A stretch of 14,143 bases of DNA, taken from contig NZ_CABQJR010000039.1 in assembly GCF_902464545.1 (NCBI RefSeq), positions 1-14,143 on the forward strand. The letters run 5' to 3'. The notes beneath the pieces are model-generated. The model was not told where the DNA came from. It worked only from the letters and a program-made list of their open reading frames with translations, and searched no databases. This stretch comes from an uncultured Senegalimassilia sp. (GTDB lineage Bacteria > Actinomycetota > Coriobacteriia > Coriobacteriales > Eggerthellaceae). Below are positions 1 through 8,800 of the stretch, piece after piece (the stretch's first letter is position 1; the number at the start of each line of letters is the position of its first letter). A program made the position numbers and the translations under genes.

Positions 1-617
1 TCCCCACCCCCCCATTCACCAGCGCAAACCTGTAGCAGAAAGCGAAAGCAGCCATGATAGACAACCGTGCGAACGCCCGCGCCGCCTACGCGGGGCAGCT
101 CATCCTCACCTCCGAACACGCCGCGAGCATGGACTCGTGGGCGACCGGTCTCAACAACAACGTGCTTGTTCTGGGCTGTTCCGGATCGGGCAAAACGCGC
201 AATTTCCTGAAGCCCAACCTGCTGCAGTGCGAGGGTTCCTACATCGTGCTCGATTCCAAGGGCCGCCTATATGACGAGATGGCACCGTATTTACGGGCCC
301 ATGGGTACGTCGTCGACCGCCTTGACTTCACCACCATGGACGGCGAGATCGGCTACGACCCGCTCCACCACGTTCGCTGGCGCAAAGGCCATCCTCTTGC
401 GCAGGACATCATCGCGATCGCCAGCGCGCTATTCCCCCGTGCGGACATGGGCGACGACCCGTTCTGGGCGGGCGCGGCGGCTAACTATGCTGCAAGCTAC
501 ATCGCCTACGTGTTCGAGGCGTTGCCCGACCGCGAGTGGAACATGGCGTCGGTGGTGAGCGTGTACGAGCAGGCGTGCGAAGGCAACGCCGACGCGCTGT
601 TCGCCGACCTTTCCAAG

Positions 618-620
618 TAG
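618..620 (+). other. In-frame amber codon splitting the coupling protein gene
   Basis: TAG follows codons for DLSK and is followed in the same frame by DPDSYAASLFRRARS, which continues the coupling protein without shift. A single-base change from a sense codon, for example CAG, would explain it. It separates the Walker A half from the Walker B half. Confidence 0.85.
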
Positions 621-1301
621 GACCCCGATAGCTATGCGGCTTCGCTGTTCCGCCGCGCAAGGAGCACGGCGCGCGCCGACAAGATGCACTCGAGCATCAT
701 GGGCATCATCGCCGCAAACCTGCTGCCGCTGACGTTCGACGGCGCACTTGCATCGTTTCGCAAGGTGCAGCAAATCGACTTTTGCGACCTTGGGCGCGAA
801 CGGCGCGCTCTGTTCGTGACCATGGACGACATGGACCGCAGTTTGGTGCCTCTGACCAGCCTTTTCGTACGCCAAGCGTTCTCAAGCCTGTGCGATTTCG
901 GGGACATGTGCTGCAATGACGGCCGGCTGCCCGTGCCCGTTCGCTTCATGTTGGACGATTTTGCGAACCTAACGCTGCCCGGCTTCGACGACGTGCTCTC
1001 CGTCATCCGCAGCCGCGAAGTCAGCTGCACCATCATCTGCCAAACGGTCAGCCAGCTTGAGGCGCGTTACGACCAGGCGGTGGCGAACTCGATCATCGGC
1101 AATTGCGACCGGCACCTGGTACTGGCATTTCAGGACGAGCGGACTGCGAAGTATTTCGCGCTGCGTGCCAACAAGCTGCCCTCGACGCTTCTCGAGACGC
1201 CGGCCGGAAACTGGTGGCTGTTCGAGCGCGGCCACCGCGGCGTGTGCGAGCCCGCCTATGCGCTCGAGCAGCACCCGAGGTATCGCGAGTTTATTGCGAG
1301 T

Positions 1302-1607
1302 TGCGAGATGTCTACGGGGTGGGAAGTTTCCACGAATGGCGAGGCGACTGCAGGCTGGGATGAGCTTGCGAACGGCGAAGCTGCTGCGAATGACGAAGCT
1401 GCCTCGAACCGCGAACTTGCCGCGAACCTTAAAGCGCCCGCATGCTGCGAAGCTTTTGCGGATTGCGAGGCATCCATAACCTGGGAAGTACCCGAGGACT
1501 TCAAAGCTGCCGCTAATGACGAAGCGCCCGAGAATTGCGAAACGGCTGCAACCTGGGAGGCGCCGGAGAAACACAAAGCATTTTCGATCTGCGAAGACGA
1601 CGATCTC
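1302..1607 (+). repeat. Degenerate 18-bp (hexapeptide) tandem repeat in the coupling protein tail
   Basis: Seventeen in-register hexapeptides follow the conserved domain. Examples are CEMSTG, WEVSTN, GEATAG, WDELAN, GEAAAN, DEAASN, RELAAN, CEAFAD, WEVPED, FKAAAN, DEAPEN and CETAAT. Position 2 is almost always E, D or K, and position 6 is often N, D or T. The DNA shows an underlying period close to 9 bp, with alternating words of the gcgaa and gaagc type. An acidic tail DDDLDFLPPPGPDDE follows. The repeat is outside the family's conserved core. Confidence 0.85.
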
Positions 1608-1716
1608 GACTTCCTTCCCCCGCCGGGGCCGGACGACGAGATCTGGATCGACACGCTGCTCGACGCCGACAACCTGGACAGCGATTCCGGCGCTGCAGCC
1701 TAAGGAAGGAGCGAAG

Positions 1717-2469
1717 ATGAGCGAAATGAACGTGCGCAAAAGTCCGAACGAAATGAGCACCTGCGCAAACTCGGGCAAGGCAAGCACCCGCAAAAGCCAG
1801 AACAAGACGAACGCCTTCGCAAGCTTTAACGAAGCAAACGCCCACGCAACTTTAAACGAGACGAGCGCCCGCAAAAGCCCGCGCGAAGCGGACGCCTGCG
1901 CAAACCCGAACGGGGCAAGCGCACGCAAAAGCCTGAGCGAGCGTATCGCCCACGCGAACGCCATGCGCGTGGACGGCGCATGGAACACGCCGGACGAGCA
2001 GCTTGTCGAAGCCGAGCGCAGAACCCCGTTTCAAGTTTGCGACATATATTGCGTGCACGCCGAGGAGCTGCTCGCAATCACGGGGCAAATCTCGGCCGCG
2101 CTGCCGAGCCGCGCCGCATATCTCGCACGGACCAACCCGCAAGCGGCGACGCATCCGGACAACCGCTCGGTCAAGGCGCATACTCAGGTCGGAAACCCCG
2201 CGTGCGCCTTCGTCTGGGAGATCCGCAACAACAAGGAAGGCGCGCTGGCCAAATCGTCGGACGCGCAATACGCCAAGGCCCTTGACGCCACGGATGCGCT
2301 GAAGGACCTCTGGGAAGACGAGCCGTGGCTCGACGAACTGCAGATCGCGAAGGCGCTCATCGCGCAAATCGTCCTACTCGACGACGACTTGCGCGCAAAA
2401 GTCCTCAAACGCGCGAACATCATCGCCAAGGAGTGCGCCGACACTCTCGCTCCGTACCTGCGAAGCTGA
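1717..2469 (+). CDS. Uncharacterised 250-residue protein with N-terminal 9-residue repeats
   Basis: I do not recognise the family. The start is the ATG at 1717, preceded by the purine-rich ribosome site aaggaagga and 13 bp after the stop of the coupling protein gene, so co-transcription is likely. Residues 5-85 are nine degenerate 9-mers such as NVRKSPNEM, STCANSGKA, STRKSQNKT, NAFASFNEA and SARKSPREA. They are rich in N, S, A, K and R and look disordered and basic. The remaining 165 residues look globular: a segment FQVCDIYCVHAEELLAITGQ, then a mostly helical, acidic C-terminus with WEDEPWLDELQIAKALIAQIV. No signal peptide, membrane span or catalytic motif is visible. Position suggests a mobile-element accessory protein. 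Existence as a gene is fairly certain; function is unknown. Confidence 0.7.
   Translation: MSEMNVRKSPNEMSTCANSGKASTRKSQNKTNAFASFNEANAHATLNETSARKSPREADACANPNGASARKSLSERIAHANAMRVDGAWNTPDEQLVEAERRTPFQVCDIYCVHAEELLAITGQISAALPSRAAYLARTNPQAATHPDNRSVKAHTQVGNPACAFVWEIRNNKEGALAKSSDAQYAKALDATDALKDLWEDEPWLDELQIAKALIAQIVLLDDDLRAKVLKRANIIAKECADTLAPYLRS
1729..1971 (+). repeat. Degenerate 27-bp (9-residue) tandem repeat
   Basis: Nine consecutive 9-residue units have the rough pattern [NS][AT]x[AK][SN]xNE[AT]. Units 6 (SARKSPREA) and 8 (SARKSLSER) are close, as are units 2 (STCANSGKA) and 7 (DACANPNGA), which hints at an older higher-order duplication. The ninth unit (IAHANAMRV) is the most diverged. The repeat begins 121 bp after the hexapeptide repeat of the preceding gene ends. 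Confidence 0.85.
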
Positions 2470-2756
2470 AAGCGGCAGGCAGCGCGAACACATCCTAGGC
2501 CGAATGCCGCTGTTCCGACCCGTCCCCGAAAACCCAAAGCCTACGGCAGACGACAGCAAGGGAGCTTTTGACACTTCGCCAAGAGCTTCCTAAGCACATC
2601 GGAGCAATCGATCTGAGCACCACGGCGGACAATCACCGTCCCCCGAACACCCGCTTCCCTACCCTGCTCGATGGGTCAAAACCGGTAACTTCTCGCAAAG
2701 GATCGCGCGGCCCAACGCTAGAATCTAACCGTTCGAACCAAGAGGAGGAGCGGCAC
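2470..2756. other. Non-coding gap
   Basis: I see no convincing gene here. A frame with an upstream TTG is open into the next gene, but its composition is poor and it lacks a ribosome site. A TTGACA hexamer lies at 2568-2573 with no good -10 at normal spacing, and TAGAAT at 2719-2724 is a possible -10 for the next gene without a clear -35. Confidence 0.4.
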
Positions 2757-3404
2757 GTGGCCCAAGATTTCTACAATCTGCTTTACAACGGATACACCGG
2801 CGAGTACCAGCTGATGAGCTCGCTGTACCGCAACGGCCTGGACGCGCTTCGCCCGCCCGCGGACATGGGCATCGACGTGGTGTCGCTAAACCTCAAGCAA
2901 CAACTTGAGAAGCCGGGCACACCACCCGAAACGTTCTTTTTCCAAGTCAAGACGGCGGTGACCACCGTCAGCGAGAACCCGAACCGCCCCGGCGCGTTCG
3001 CCGTGGTCGAGTTCAAGCTCAAGGACAGCGAGGTGGACCTTCTCGCCCGCTCGCGCGACCGCGCGCTGTTCTGCTACGTGTACAACAGCGAGGCCGGAGC
3101 GCTCACCGACGCGTTCGAGGCGCCGTTCATATGCTTCTGGCTTGACGGCACGCTCATCAAGAAACTCAACGAGGAAGGCGCGTTCTTCCGCAAAAAGGGC
3201 GAACCTAAGCTGACTCTGGCCTGCCAGCTGCGCAAACCCACGCACGAATACGGCCACTGGTACGCCCTGATAGTGAATGAGAAGGGTGAAAAAGTCGAGA
3301 ACGGCTTCCTGGGAATCGTCGGCGGAGAAGGCTCCCCGGCCGACGACTGGGCAGAACACTACAGCGTAGCCGGCTACCTAGAATACGCCCGCTGGGGGCT
3401 GTAA
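2757..3404 (+). CDS. Probable PD-(D/E)XK nuclease-fold protein, DUF4365-like
   Basis: This is a 215-residue protein. The GTG start at 2757 was chosen because aagaggaggag lies 6 bases upstream; the same frame is open further upstream from a TTG at 2568 but without a ribosome site. The N-terminal half shows the order expected of restriction-nuclease-like folds: E16 in YTGEYQLMSSLYRNG, D37 and D40 in ADMGIDVVSL, then Q63-V-K65 in FFFQVKTAV. This is the layout of DUF4365-type domains, which occur alone or fused to ATPases in defence and mobile contexts. The C-terminal 100 residues (FEAPFICFWLDGTLI, THEYGHWYALIVNEKG) are unassigned. The substrate is unknown. It follows the conjugation-like genes by a 287-bp gap, so it may have its own promoter. 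Confidence 0.65.
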   Translation: MAQDFYNLLYNGYTGEYQLMSSLYRNGLDALRPPADMGIDVVSLNLKQQLEKPGTPPETFFFQVKTAVTTVSENPNRPGAFAVVEFKLKDSEVDLLARSRDRALFCYVYNSEAGALTDAFEAPFICFWLDGTLIKKLNEEGAFFRKKGEPKLTLACQLRKPTHEYGHWYALIVNEKGEKVENGFLGIVGGEGSPADDWAEHYSVAGYLEYARWGL

Positions 3405-3420
3405 GACGAAAGGGCGGGTC

Positions 3421-3594
3421 GCGAACAGGGGACGGAGGTGTGTTCACGAGCGAACAGGGGACGGAGGTGTGTTCACGAGCGAACAGGGGACGGAGGTGTG
3501 TTCACGAGCGAACAGGGGACGGAGGTGTGTTCACGAGCGAACAGGGGACGGAGGTGTGTTCACGAGCGAACAGGGGACGGAGGTGTGTTCACGA
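3421..3594. repeat. Six perfect tandem copies of a 29-bp intergenic repeat
   Basis: Units start at 3421, 3450, 3479, 3508, 3537 and 3566. Each reads gcgaacaggggacgg, then aggtgtgttcacga, with no visible differences between copies and no spacers. The unit matches one arm of the palindromes at 9631-9716 and 13064-13117. Perfect identity suggests recent slippage or unequal exchange. Confidence 0.95.
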
Positions 3595-3626
3595 TTTTCC
3601 TGAACACACCTCCGTCCCCTGTTCGC
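3566..3626. repeat. Palindromic repeat element at the end of the tandem array
   Basis: The last repeat (3566-3591) is followed by a 9-nt loop and a perfect 26-bp inverted copy at 3601-3626 (tgaacacacctcc, then gtcccctgttcgc). Transcribed from either strand it would form a very stable stem. It lies between the convergent ends of the + strand nuclease gene and the minus-strand operon, so it may act as a bidirectional mRNA 3' structure. There is no T-tract of the kind seen at intrinsic terminators. Confidence 0.9.
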
Positions 3627-3632
3627 TTCCGC

Positions 3633-3661
3633 GGCGGGGCGGGTCCGCACCCTGCCCCGCC
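3633..3661. repeat. GC-rich hairpin at the 3' end of the minus-strand operon
   Basis: Arms ggcggggcggg (3633-3643) and cctgccccgcc (3651-3661) pair with one mismatch around a 7-nt loop, 23 bp beyond the stop of the 725-residue gene. No T-tract follows on either strand, so a terminator role is unproven. Confidence 0.55.
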
Positions 3662-3683
3662 ATCATTGCAAGCGCACCCCCAC

Positions 3684-5861
3684 TCAACCTCGTTCGCTCT
3701 GCTGCTGCGTTCGCATCCATTCGCGGAGGTACTTGAAGGGCAGAAGCAGCACCGAGGCGTTGCCCAGGCGCGCGATGGGCACGACGAGCGTTTCGAGCAA
3801 ATCAGCGAAGAACGGATTCTCGCCGTTGACGCTGCGAACGCTCCTGATGACGCAGCCGTTTTCCCGACCCGTCCGGCTTAGGCCATCGAAGTTGCTCACC
3901 CAATACAGCAGCGAATCGTCTTCCCGGATGCAATGCATCTTAACGATCGGCTCGTACGTTGTCGCAAGCGCTTCCTTATCGCGTGGCACGCCGGTCAAAA
4001 GGCGCCTTGCGAACCGCTCATCCAGCCGAGCGTCCACCAACTCTCGAATACGCCGTGCCGTATAGCTTCTATCGATCATCCTCGCAGCATCCACAACCAG
4101 GGAATTGAGCTTCGACGCCTTCACCAAAGGATCCGGCATTTCGTAAACCTCTTCACACAGCGCCCGCAGCGCAACATCAACGGCGGGGTCTTCCGTAAGA
4201 GTCGATACCGCCTCGAGCACATCGCTTTTCGGCAGCGACCAGTCGATGCTTTCCACGGCGCGCTTGATCGTGACAAGGTCAGGGACGGGAAATCCATCCG
4301 TCACCTCGATCGCATCGATGTCGCCGGCGGCGTTGACCACAAAGCCCTCCGTCTTATACGACCACTCGCTTGTGAACACGTCTGCGAGCTTATCCCACTT
4401 GGAACCCGAGACGGCGTTGTCTGAACACCCCTGATAGAAGGCCAATGCGCCCGTCGGGTTCACCTCAAGGAACGAATAACGCCTTGGCGACTTGCCCCTC
4501 TCGCGCTCCTTCTTTTCCTCCTTCGACTCGGGCCCGCACAGCGCAAAAACCAGCGGCCCGTCGCACTCGAGCTCACTCCAATCGTACAAGCGCATCGCAC
4601 CATCGCAAATATCGCGCTTAACCGCGGCCTCGACCAGGCATTTCGGAATGACGAAACGCATGCCGCTGTCTTCCTTCGGCTTACCGAACTCGGATTGCAC
4701 GGTCTCGACGGCCAAATGCTGACATGCCACGCCTTCAAGCACGGAAGCGGCATAGGGGTCGTCGATCCCCGAGTCCTTGTAATACGCTTTCTCATGAAGG
4801 ATCAGCAAGTTGTTGGCACCGGCGATGGCGCTGTCCACGATGCGCGGGCGCGCGCCGAGATGCTCGTCGAACGCAAGCCAATCGGCAACAAACTCGCACG
4901 CCTTCCTACTTGCAGCGTCTTTAGCGACGTCAACCACCACATACTCGTCCCGCGCAAACCATGCGGGGTAATCGACTTTCATCAGCTTCTTGGGAACGGG
5001 GGCGCGCTTGGAATCGTCAATCGCTTCGAAAGATATGCTTGCCATGCCCGCATACGTCTCGTTAAACCGCTCGACGACTTCCTGGATAACCCCGCATTTC
5101 GAGTTCGCAAAAGCCTTCCGATTGCCGTATTTCAAAAACGGGATCTTGCTTTTCTTCCCCTCGTACTGCTTCTGGATGAAAACGTTGTCAGCCTCAGGGC
5201 TTTCGCCCGGGGAAACGCGACGCATGGTTGGGCCATCGAAATCGACCACGTACCGCGGGAACTCGCTTTTCTTCCTGTCATCGAATATCAGACCGGCGGC
5301 ATTTGCCCTGGTGAACGTTCTCACGTTCACCTTCAGCAACAATTCCGGCGTCACCTTGAGCTCCAGCCCGATAATGTGCAGATTGCGCCCGCTCTTCGTT
5401 TTCTTAACCCAATCCCTGCCTGTTTTGAAGCAATAGAGATGCCCAGTGACGTTTTGCAGGGACGGCCCGTTCTCGCTGTTGCCCGCAAAAAGCGCGTTAA
5501 GCAGCAGCTGCACCAAGACGTGCTCCGGTACATCGCGGCTTGGCACCTGTTTTGGAAGCAAGTTTGTTGCCACGTCGGCCGGCTCCAAATCCTCGTCCTC
5601 GATAACGCCGCCGTAGCTGTTCTCGAAATGATCGCGGAGCCCCCTCACCGACGCAAGGCCTTTTGGGGCAAGGATATAGAACGGATCATCCCCGCCTTGA
5701 CCGAGGATCGAGAGGATATACGGGGCGCCAAACGCCTCGAAAACGCGCGACGACCAAGAAAGACGGCCTTTGCCCTCTTTCGTCACCTCGAACACGTCAT
5801 ACCGCGCGTCAAACTCCTCGTGCGCCAAGGAAATGCTCAGCTTGTTAGTCAGCAATGCCAT
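3684..5861 (-). CDS. 725-residue protein, partner of helicase-nuclease; possible MID/PIWI-like
   Basis: I do not recognise the family with certainty. The ATG at 5861 is preceded by aaggaggt at 6-base spacing and lies 17 bp inside the end of the helicase gene, so translation is probably coupled and the two products likely work together. There is no signal peptide, membrane span or P-loop. The N-terminal 300 residues are mixed alpha/beta (NVTGHLYCFKTGRDW, LHIIGLELKV, LKVNVRTFTRAN). Residues 350-390 (NNLLILHEKAYY, then DDPYAASVLEGVACQHL) resemble the MID lobe of Argonaute-superfamily proteins, where a hydrophobic strand is followed by an SxQ/CQ-type motif. Residues 405-480 (PKCLVEAAVKRDICDG, then PLVFALCG, then YSFLEVNPTGALAFYQ) could be a catalytically dead PIWI-like core. 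This is pattern impression, not a match. Associated helicase and REase-fold partners are known for pPIWI-RE modules, which encouraged the idea. Otherwise it is an unknown defence-island protein. The gene call is firm. Confidence 0.85.
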   Translation of the reverse strand: MALLTNKLSISLAHEEFDARYDVFEVTKEGKGRLSWSSRVFEAFGAPYILSILGQGGDDPFYILAPKGLASVRGLRDHFENSYGGVIEDEDLEPADVATNLLPKQVPSRDVPEHVLVQLLLNALFAGNSENGPSLQNVTGHLYCFKTGRDWVKKTKSGRNLHIIGLELKVTPELLLKVNVRTFTRANAAGLIFDDRKKSEFPRYVVDFDGPTMRRVSPGESPEADNVFIQKQYEGKKSKIPFLKYGNRKAFANSKCGVIQEVVERFNETYAGMASISFEAIDDSKRAPVPKKLMKVDYPAWFARDEYVVVDVAKDAASRKACEFVADWLAFDEHLGARPRIVDSAIAGANNLLILHEKAYYKDSGIDDPYAASVLEGVACQHLAVETVQSEFGKPKEDSGMRFVIPKCLVEAAVKRDICDGAMRLYDWSELECDGPLVFALCGPESKEEKKERERGKSPRRYSFLEVNPTGALAFYQGCSDNAVSGSKWDKLADVFTSEWSYKTEGFVVNAAGDIDAIEVTDGFPVPDLVTIKRAVESIDWSLPKSDVLEAVSTLTEDPAVDVALRALCEEVYEMPDPLVKASKLNSLVVDAARMIDRSYTARRIRELVDARLDERFARRLLTGVPRDKEALATTYEPIVKMHCIREDDSLLYWVSNFDGLSRTGRENGCVIRSVRSVNGENPFFADLLETLVVPIARLGNASVLLLPFKYLREWMRTQQQSERG

Positions 5862-8800
5862 CGGTAAACCTCCTTATAGCTTGAATCGCCGTTTCATCGA
5901 ACGAGCAATCGCCTTTGGCGAGAGCCGGCACCACAAGAAGCCTTCGCCCGTCTTTTGAGCGGTGCGTCTCCCGATAATCGCCCTCGTCAGGAGGCAAGAC
6001 GTTAGCGACGATGGCCTTCTTGGCGTCGATCGCCTCCATCTTCGCGAACACCCAGTCGATGAGCTTCTCCGAGTCCCATCCCGTTCTGTCCGAGTGCTTT
6101 TTCCAGTGTTTGAAATCGATAAACACCTCTTGATCGCCCAGCGTGCCAGGCAGCACGAAGTCGAATTTCTCGAACCTGAAAGCGTCGTCGATATCCGCAA
6201 CCGCAATGCCGCTTTGCTCGAGGACGAAACGCCCGCACACTTCGCCAAGGCGCCCCTTGTAGATGCTCTCGGCGACGATGGGGGTCATGATCCTTGTCGA
6301 GGCCTCCCATTTCGTAGCGTATCCACACTGCTCGAAATAGCTCCGCATGCCAGGGATGCGCATGAGCGCGTCCAGGCGCGCCGCCTTCTCGCTCACTTCG
6401 AAGCTTTTTGCGCCGACAGGCGGATCGAAGAGCACTTCGACCGACGCGAAATCATCTTTTGCGGTGTAGCGATACGACGTCCTTTTCGCATCGAGCTCGA
6501 CGTAATAGCATCGCTCCATATACGGGACCTCGCTCCAACCGTCGGGAAGCGTCGGGTATTTGAGAACCTGATTCCCCAGGTCAAACCACGCCTTGCGAGC
6601 ATCGGCCCGCCAGCCGGAGCCCAAAAGCGAGTTAATGCAGGCCCGCGACCTGTCGGACGCGCGCGCCGCCCCGTGCTGCAAGCGCTTGGCGCCCTTCGAA
6701 GGCTGGGGAATCGGCTCATCGAACGCGTCCACCATCGCCCCGAACTCGGGCGTGAACGTAAGCCCGCACGACTTCAGCACGCCTAGGGGAACGCCTTCCA
6801 TAAGGCGGGCGTCAGCGAACAGCCTGATCACCGGCGTCTTCATGTTCGTCCTGCTCAAACGACCCACAGCCTGATACACCTGCTTCGCCCCGAACAGCCG
6901 CGCGCTATCGGTCGCCTTGTAGCCGTAGTCCATCCCGGAACCGCCAAGCGCGCGCAACGCCTCCGAAACGCTCCTGAGCAACGCCCCTCTGCTGATTTCG
7001 GCATTCTCGTACAGGTACTCGCATCCCAAGATATGATGCACCACCTGGTATTCGTCCACTTTCTCGTTTCCGGTGATCACCGGGGATGTATGGGTCGGGG
7101 CCTCCACGTACAGGCAATCGAAATCCATTTCCCCAGATGCGGGGCGATCGTTGATTTGAACGGGGGTTACGCCTTCGGGGATCTTGTATTGCAGGTTTTG
7201 CCCCGCACCCGCGGATTGATACGCCGTGATCACGAACAGCTTCTCGCCCGCCGCCAAGCGCGAAAGCGCCTGCTTCTTCGCACGTTCGAATTCCTCGTTG
7301 CCACCGCCGAGCACGCAAAACGCGTCGTCCACGTTGCCGTCGATCCCTAGCTGCTCGAAGACCATCCCGAACATGTCTTTGAGCTTTAGCAGGTCGAACT
7401 CGCCTCCGCCGGCCTTCGGCAGCGCGTTCAAAACGCAGAGCATGGCGTGAGCATCGTCGGCTTCCCAAAACCATTTGAACGCGGCGCAGACCTTCAGCAC
7501 TCGCCGCTGCCCGAACGTCGAGCGCCCGTCATCGGCGGAAAAATCCATCGCGACCTTGTTGAAGGCCTTGCGAGCAACAGCCACATCATCGAACACGGAA
7601 AGCCACGCTTTCTCGCTGTACTCCCCTTCGGGGTCCACGTCGAAAACCTTGCTGACGCGAATCTCAACGCTATCGTAGCGGCTTACGCTGCGCTGGTAGT
7701 CTTCCTCGATTCCCTGCCGCTGGTCCGCATCCAGCATGATGCAACGGTCGCCGAGAGCCGCCTGGATGTGCTCGATATCGTAATTGCCCAGGACGGACGG
7801 TATGTCTAGGGACGCAGAAATGCCCACGACGAAGTTGCGACGGCTCAATTCGATAAGTTTGCGCTCTGCCGTGCAGGAAAGCGCGCAGCGCTCCATGCGC
7901 GTCAACGTGTCGTGCTGCGCGGACTCGGTGAACGCGTGCACCCTGAAGCCCTTGTGATACAAGCTCAAATCTGCCGGATCATCATCCGTTGCCCCGTCGT
8001 CGGCCGCCGCGCGACGCGCCCGCTCCTCATGCGCCATCTCGATAACGCGGCGGCGCGCCGGATTCGACTCGCCATGCACCTCGTCCATCATGTTCAACTC
8101 GGACAGCACCGTGCCGACAGCCTGGTCGAAGCTGATTTCGGGACGCTTTCCCTGATCGGCATCCTCGGCCACGACCGCTTGGTAGTTCTCAGCAACGCGG
8201 GCGATCCAGCTGACGATCCACCTGACAAGCCCTTCGAGCCTGCTCAGCAGCAACGGGACGGAGTAGGAATCGGCTTCGCGCAGCCCCGCCATCAGAGTCT
8301 CGCCCACGGCATAGGGCGGAGTGCCCGAACCGAATTCGATGGTGTTCTGGCTTTCAAGGAAACGGATCGCCGACCAGGAGCTGTCTTCGACATCGACGAT
8401 ATGGCTTTGGAAGTCGTTGAAGAGAAACGGCTGGTTCTTGTAGCGCAGCCTATCGCTCAGGCGGAACTGTTTGTCCAGGTGCAGCTCGAGATAGACCTCT
8501 TCCGCAGCGCTCACGATGCCGTTGAACTCCGCACGAAGCTCAGGCCCGCAGCCGATTTTGTCCGAGGGGCTACGGAACAGCTCGCTCGTGAAAGCCGCGC
8601 CTGCGTTGCCGTCGCCGCCCTTGCCGTCAATCTGGCGACCCTCGAGCGCGCGGCCCATAAGCATGCGGAACATGCTTACCATGTCCGCCATCTTGCCAAC
8701 GCTTTCGCGAATCAGAAAATCGTTGATGACGCTCTTCGATAGCTCGAACTCGTCGATAATCACGACCGAGCCTCGTAGCAAGTCGCTTTCCCAAATGCTT

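Larger units (their letters stand above)
54..1703 (+). pseudogene. VirD4/TraG-like type IV coupling protein, interrupted by in-frame TAG
   Basis: VirD4/TraG ATPases bring the DNA-relaxase complex to the conjugation channel at the inner membrane. The reading frame is continuous over 549 codons apart from TAG at 618-620 (codon 189). The upstream half has Walker A GCSGSGKT, then a KPNLLQC and VLDSKG block, as in VirD4-like proteins of Gram-positive integrative elements. The downstream half has the Walker B region FMLDDFANL (about residues 296-304), the RSRE and ICQTVSQLEARY blocks, and a C-terminal repeat. Family members usually read DEFAN, so the second acidic residue is D instead of E. The N-terminal membrane segments common in the family are absent. 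The start is the ATG at 54; the Shine-Dalgarno is weak. The downstream ATG at 684 lacks a good ribosome site, so I read this as one broken gene. The next gene begins 13 bp after the stop at 1703. The family call is solid; loss of function is inferred. Confidence 0.85.

Noticed and set aside
618..620. Pyrrolysine or other recoding of UAG
   Set aside because: There is no pyl machinery or recoding signal in view, and the other interrupted genes use UAA and UGA, so mutation or error is simpler.
969..1988. Long antisense frame opposite the coupling protein tail and next gene
   Set aside because: It is antisense to two better-supported genes, spans their junction and has no ribosome site; GC-rich codon bias keeps such frames open.
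3421..3594. CRISPR array
   Set aside because: The copies are directly adjacent with no spacers, and the same unit occurs as ordinary palindromes elsewhere; no cas genes are present.
3440..3600. LexA/SOS boxes from the GAACA and TGTTC ends of the repeat
   Set aside because: At unit junctions the half-sites are in the reverse order and spacing from the Gram-positive GAAC-N4-GTTC box, and within the unit the gap is too long.
3438..3881. Open frames across the tandem repeat encoding repeated EQGTEVCS/RGRRCVH peptides
   Set aside because: They exist only because the 29-bp unit lacks stops and its period rotates the frame; there is no coding logic, and they run into the antisense of the 725-residue gene.
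4695..5867. 390-residue plus-strand frame antisense to the 725-residue gene
   Set aside because: It lies entirely within a gene with a strong Shine-Dalgarno and operon context, and its composition is that of an antisense shadow.
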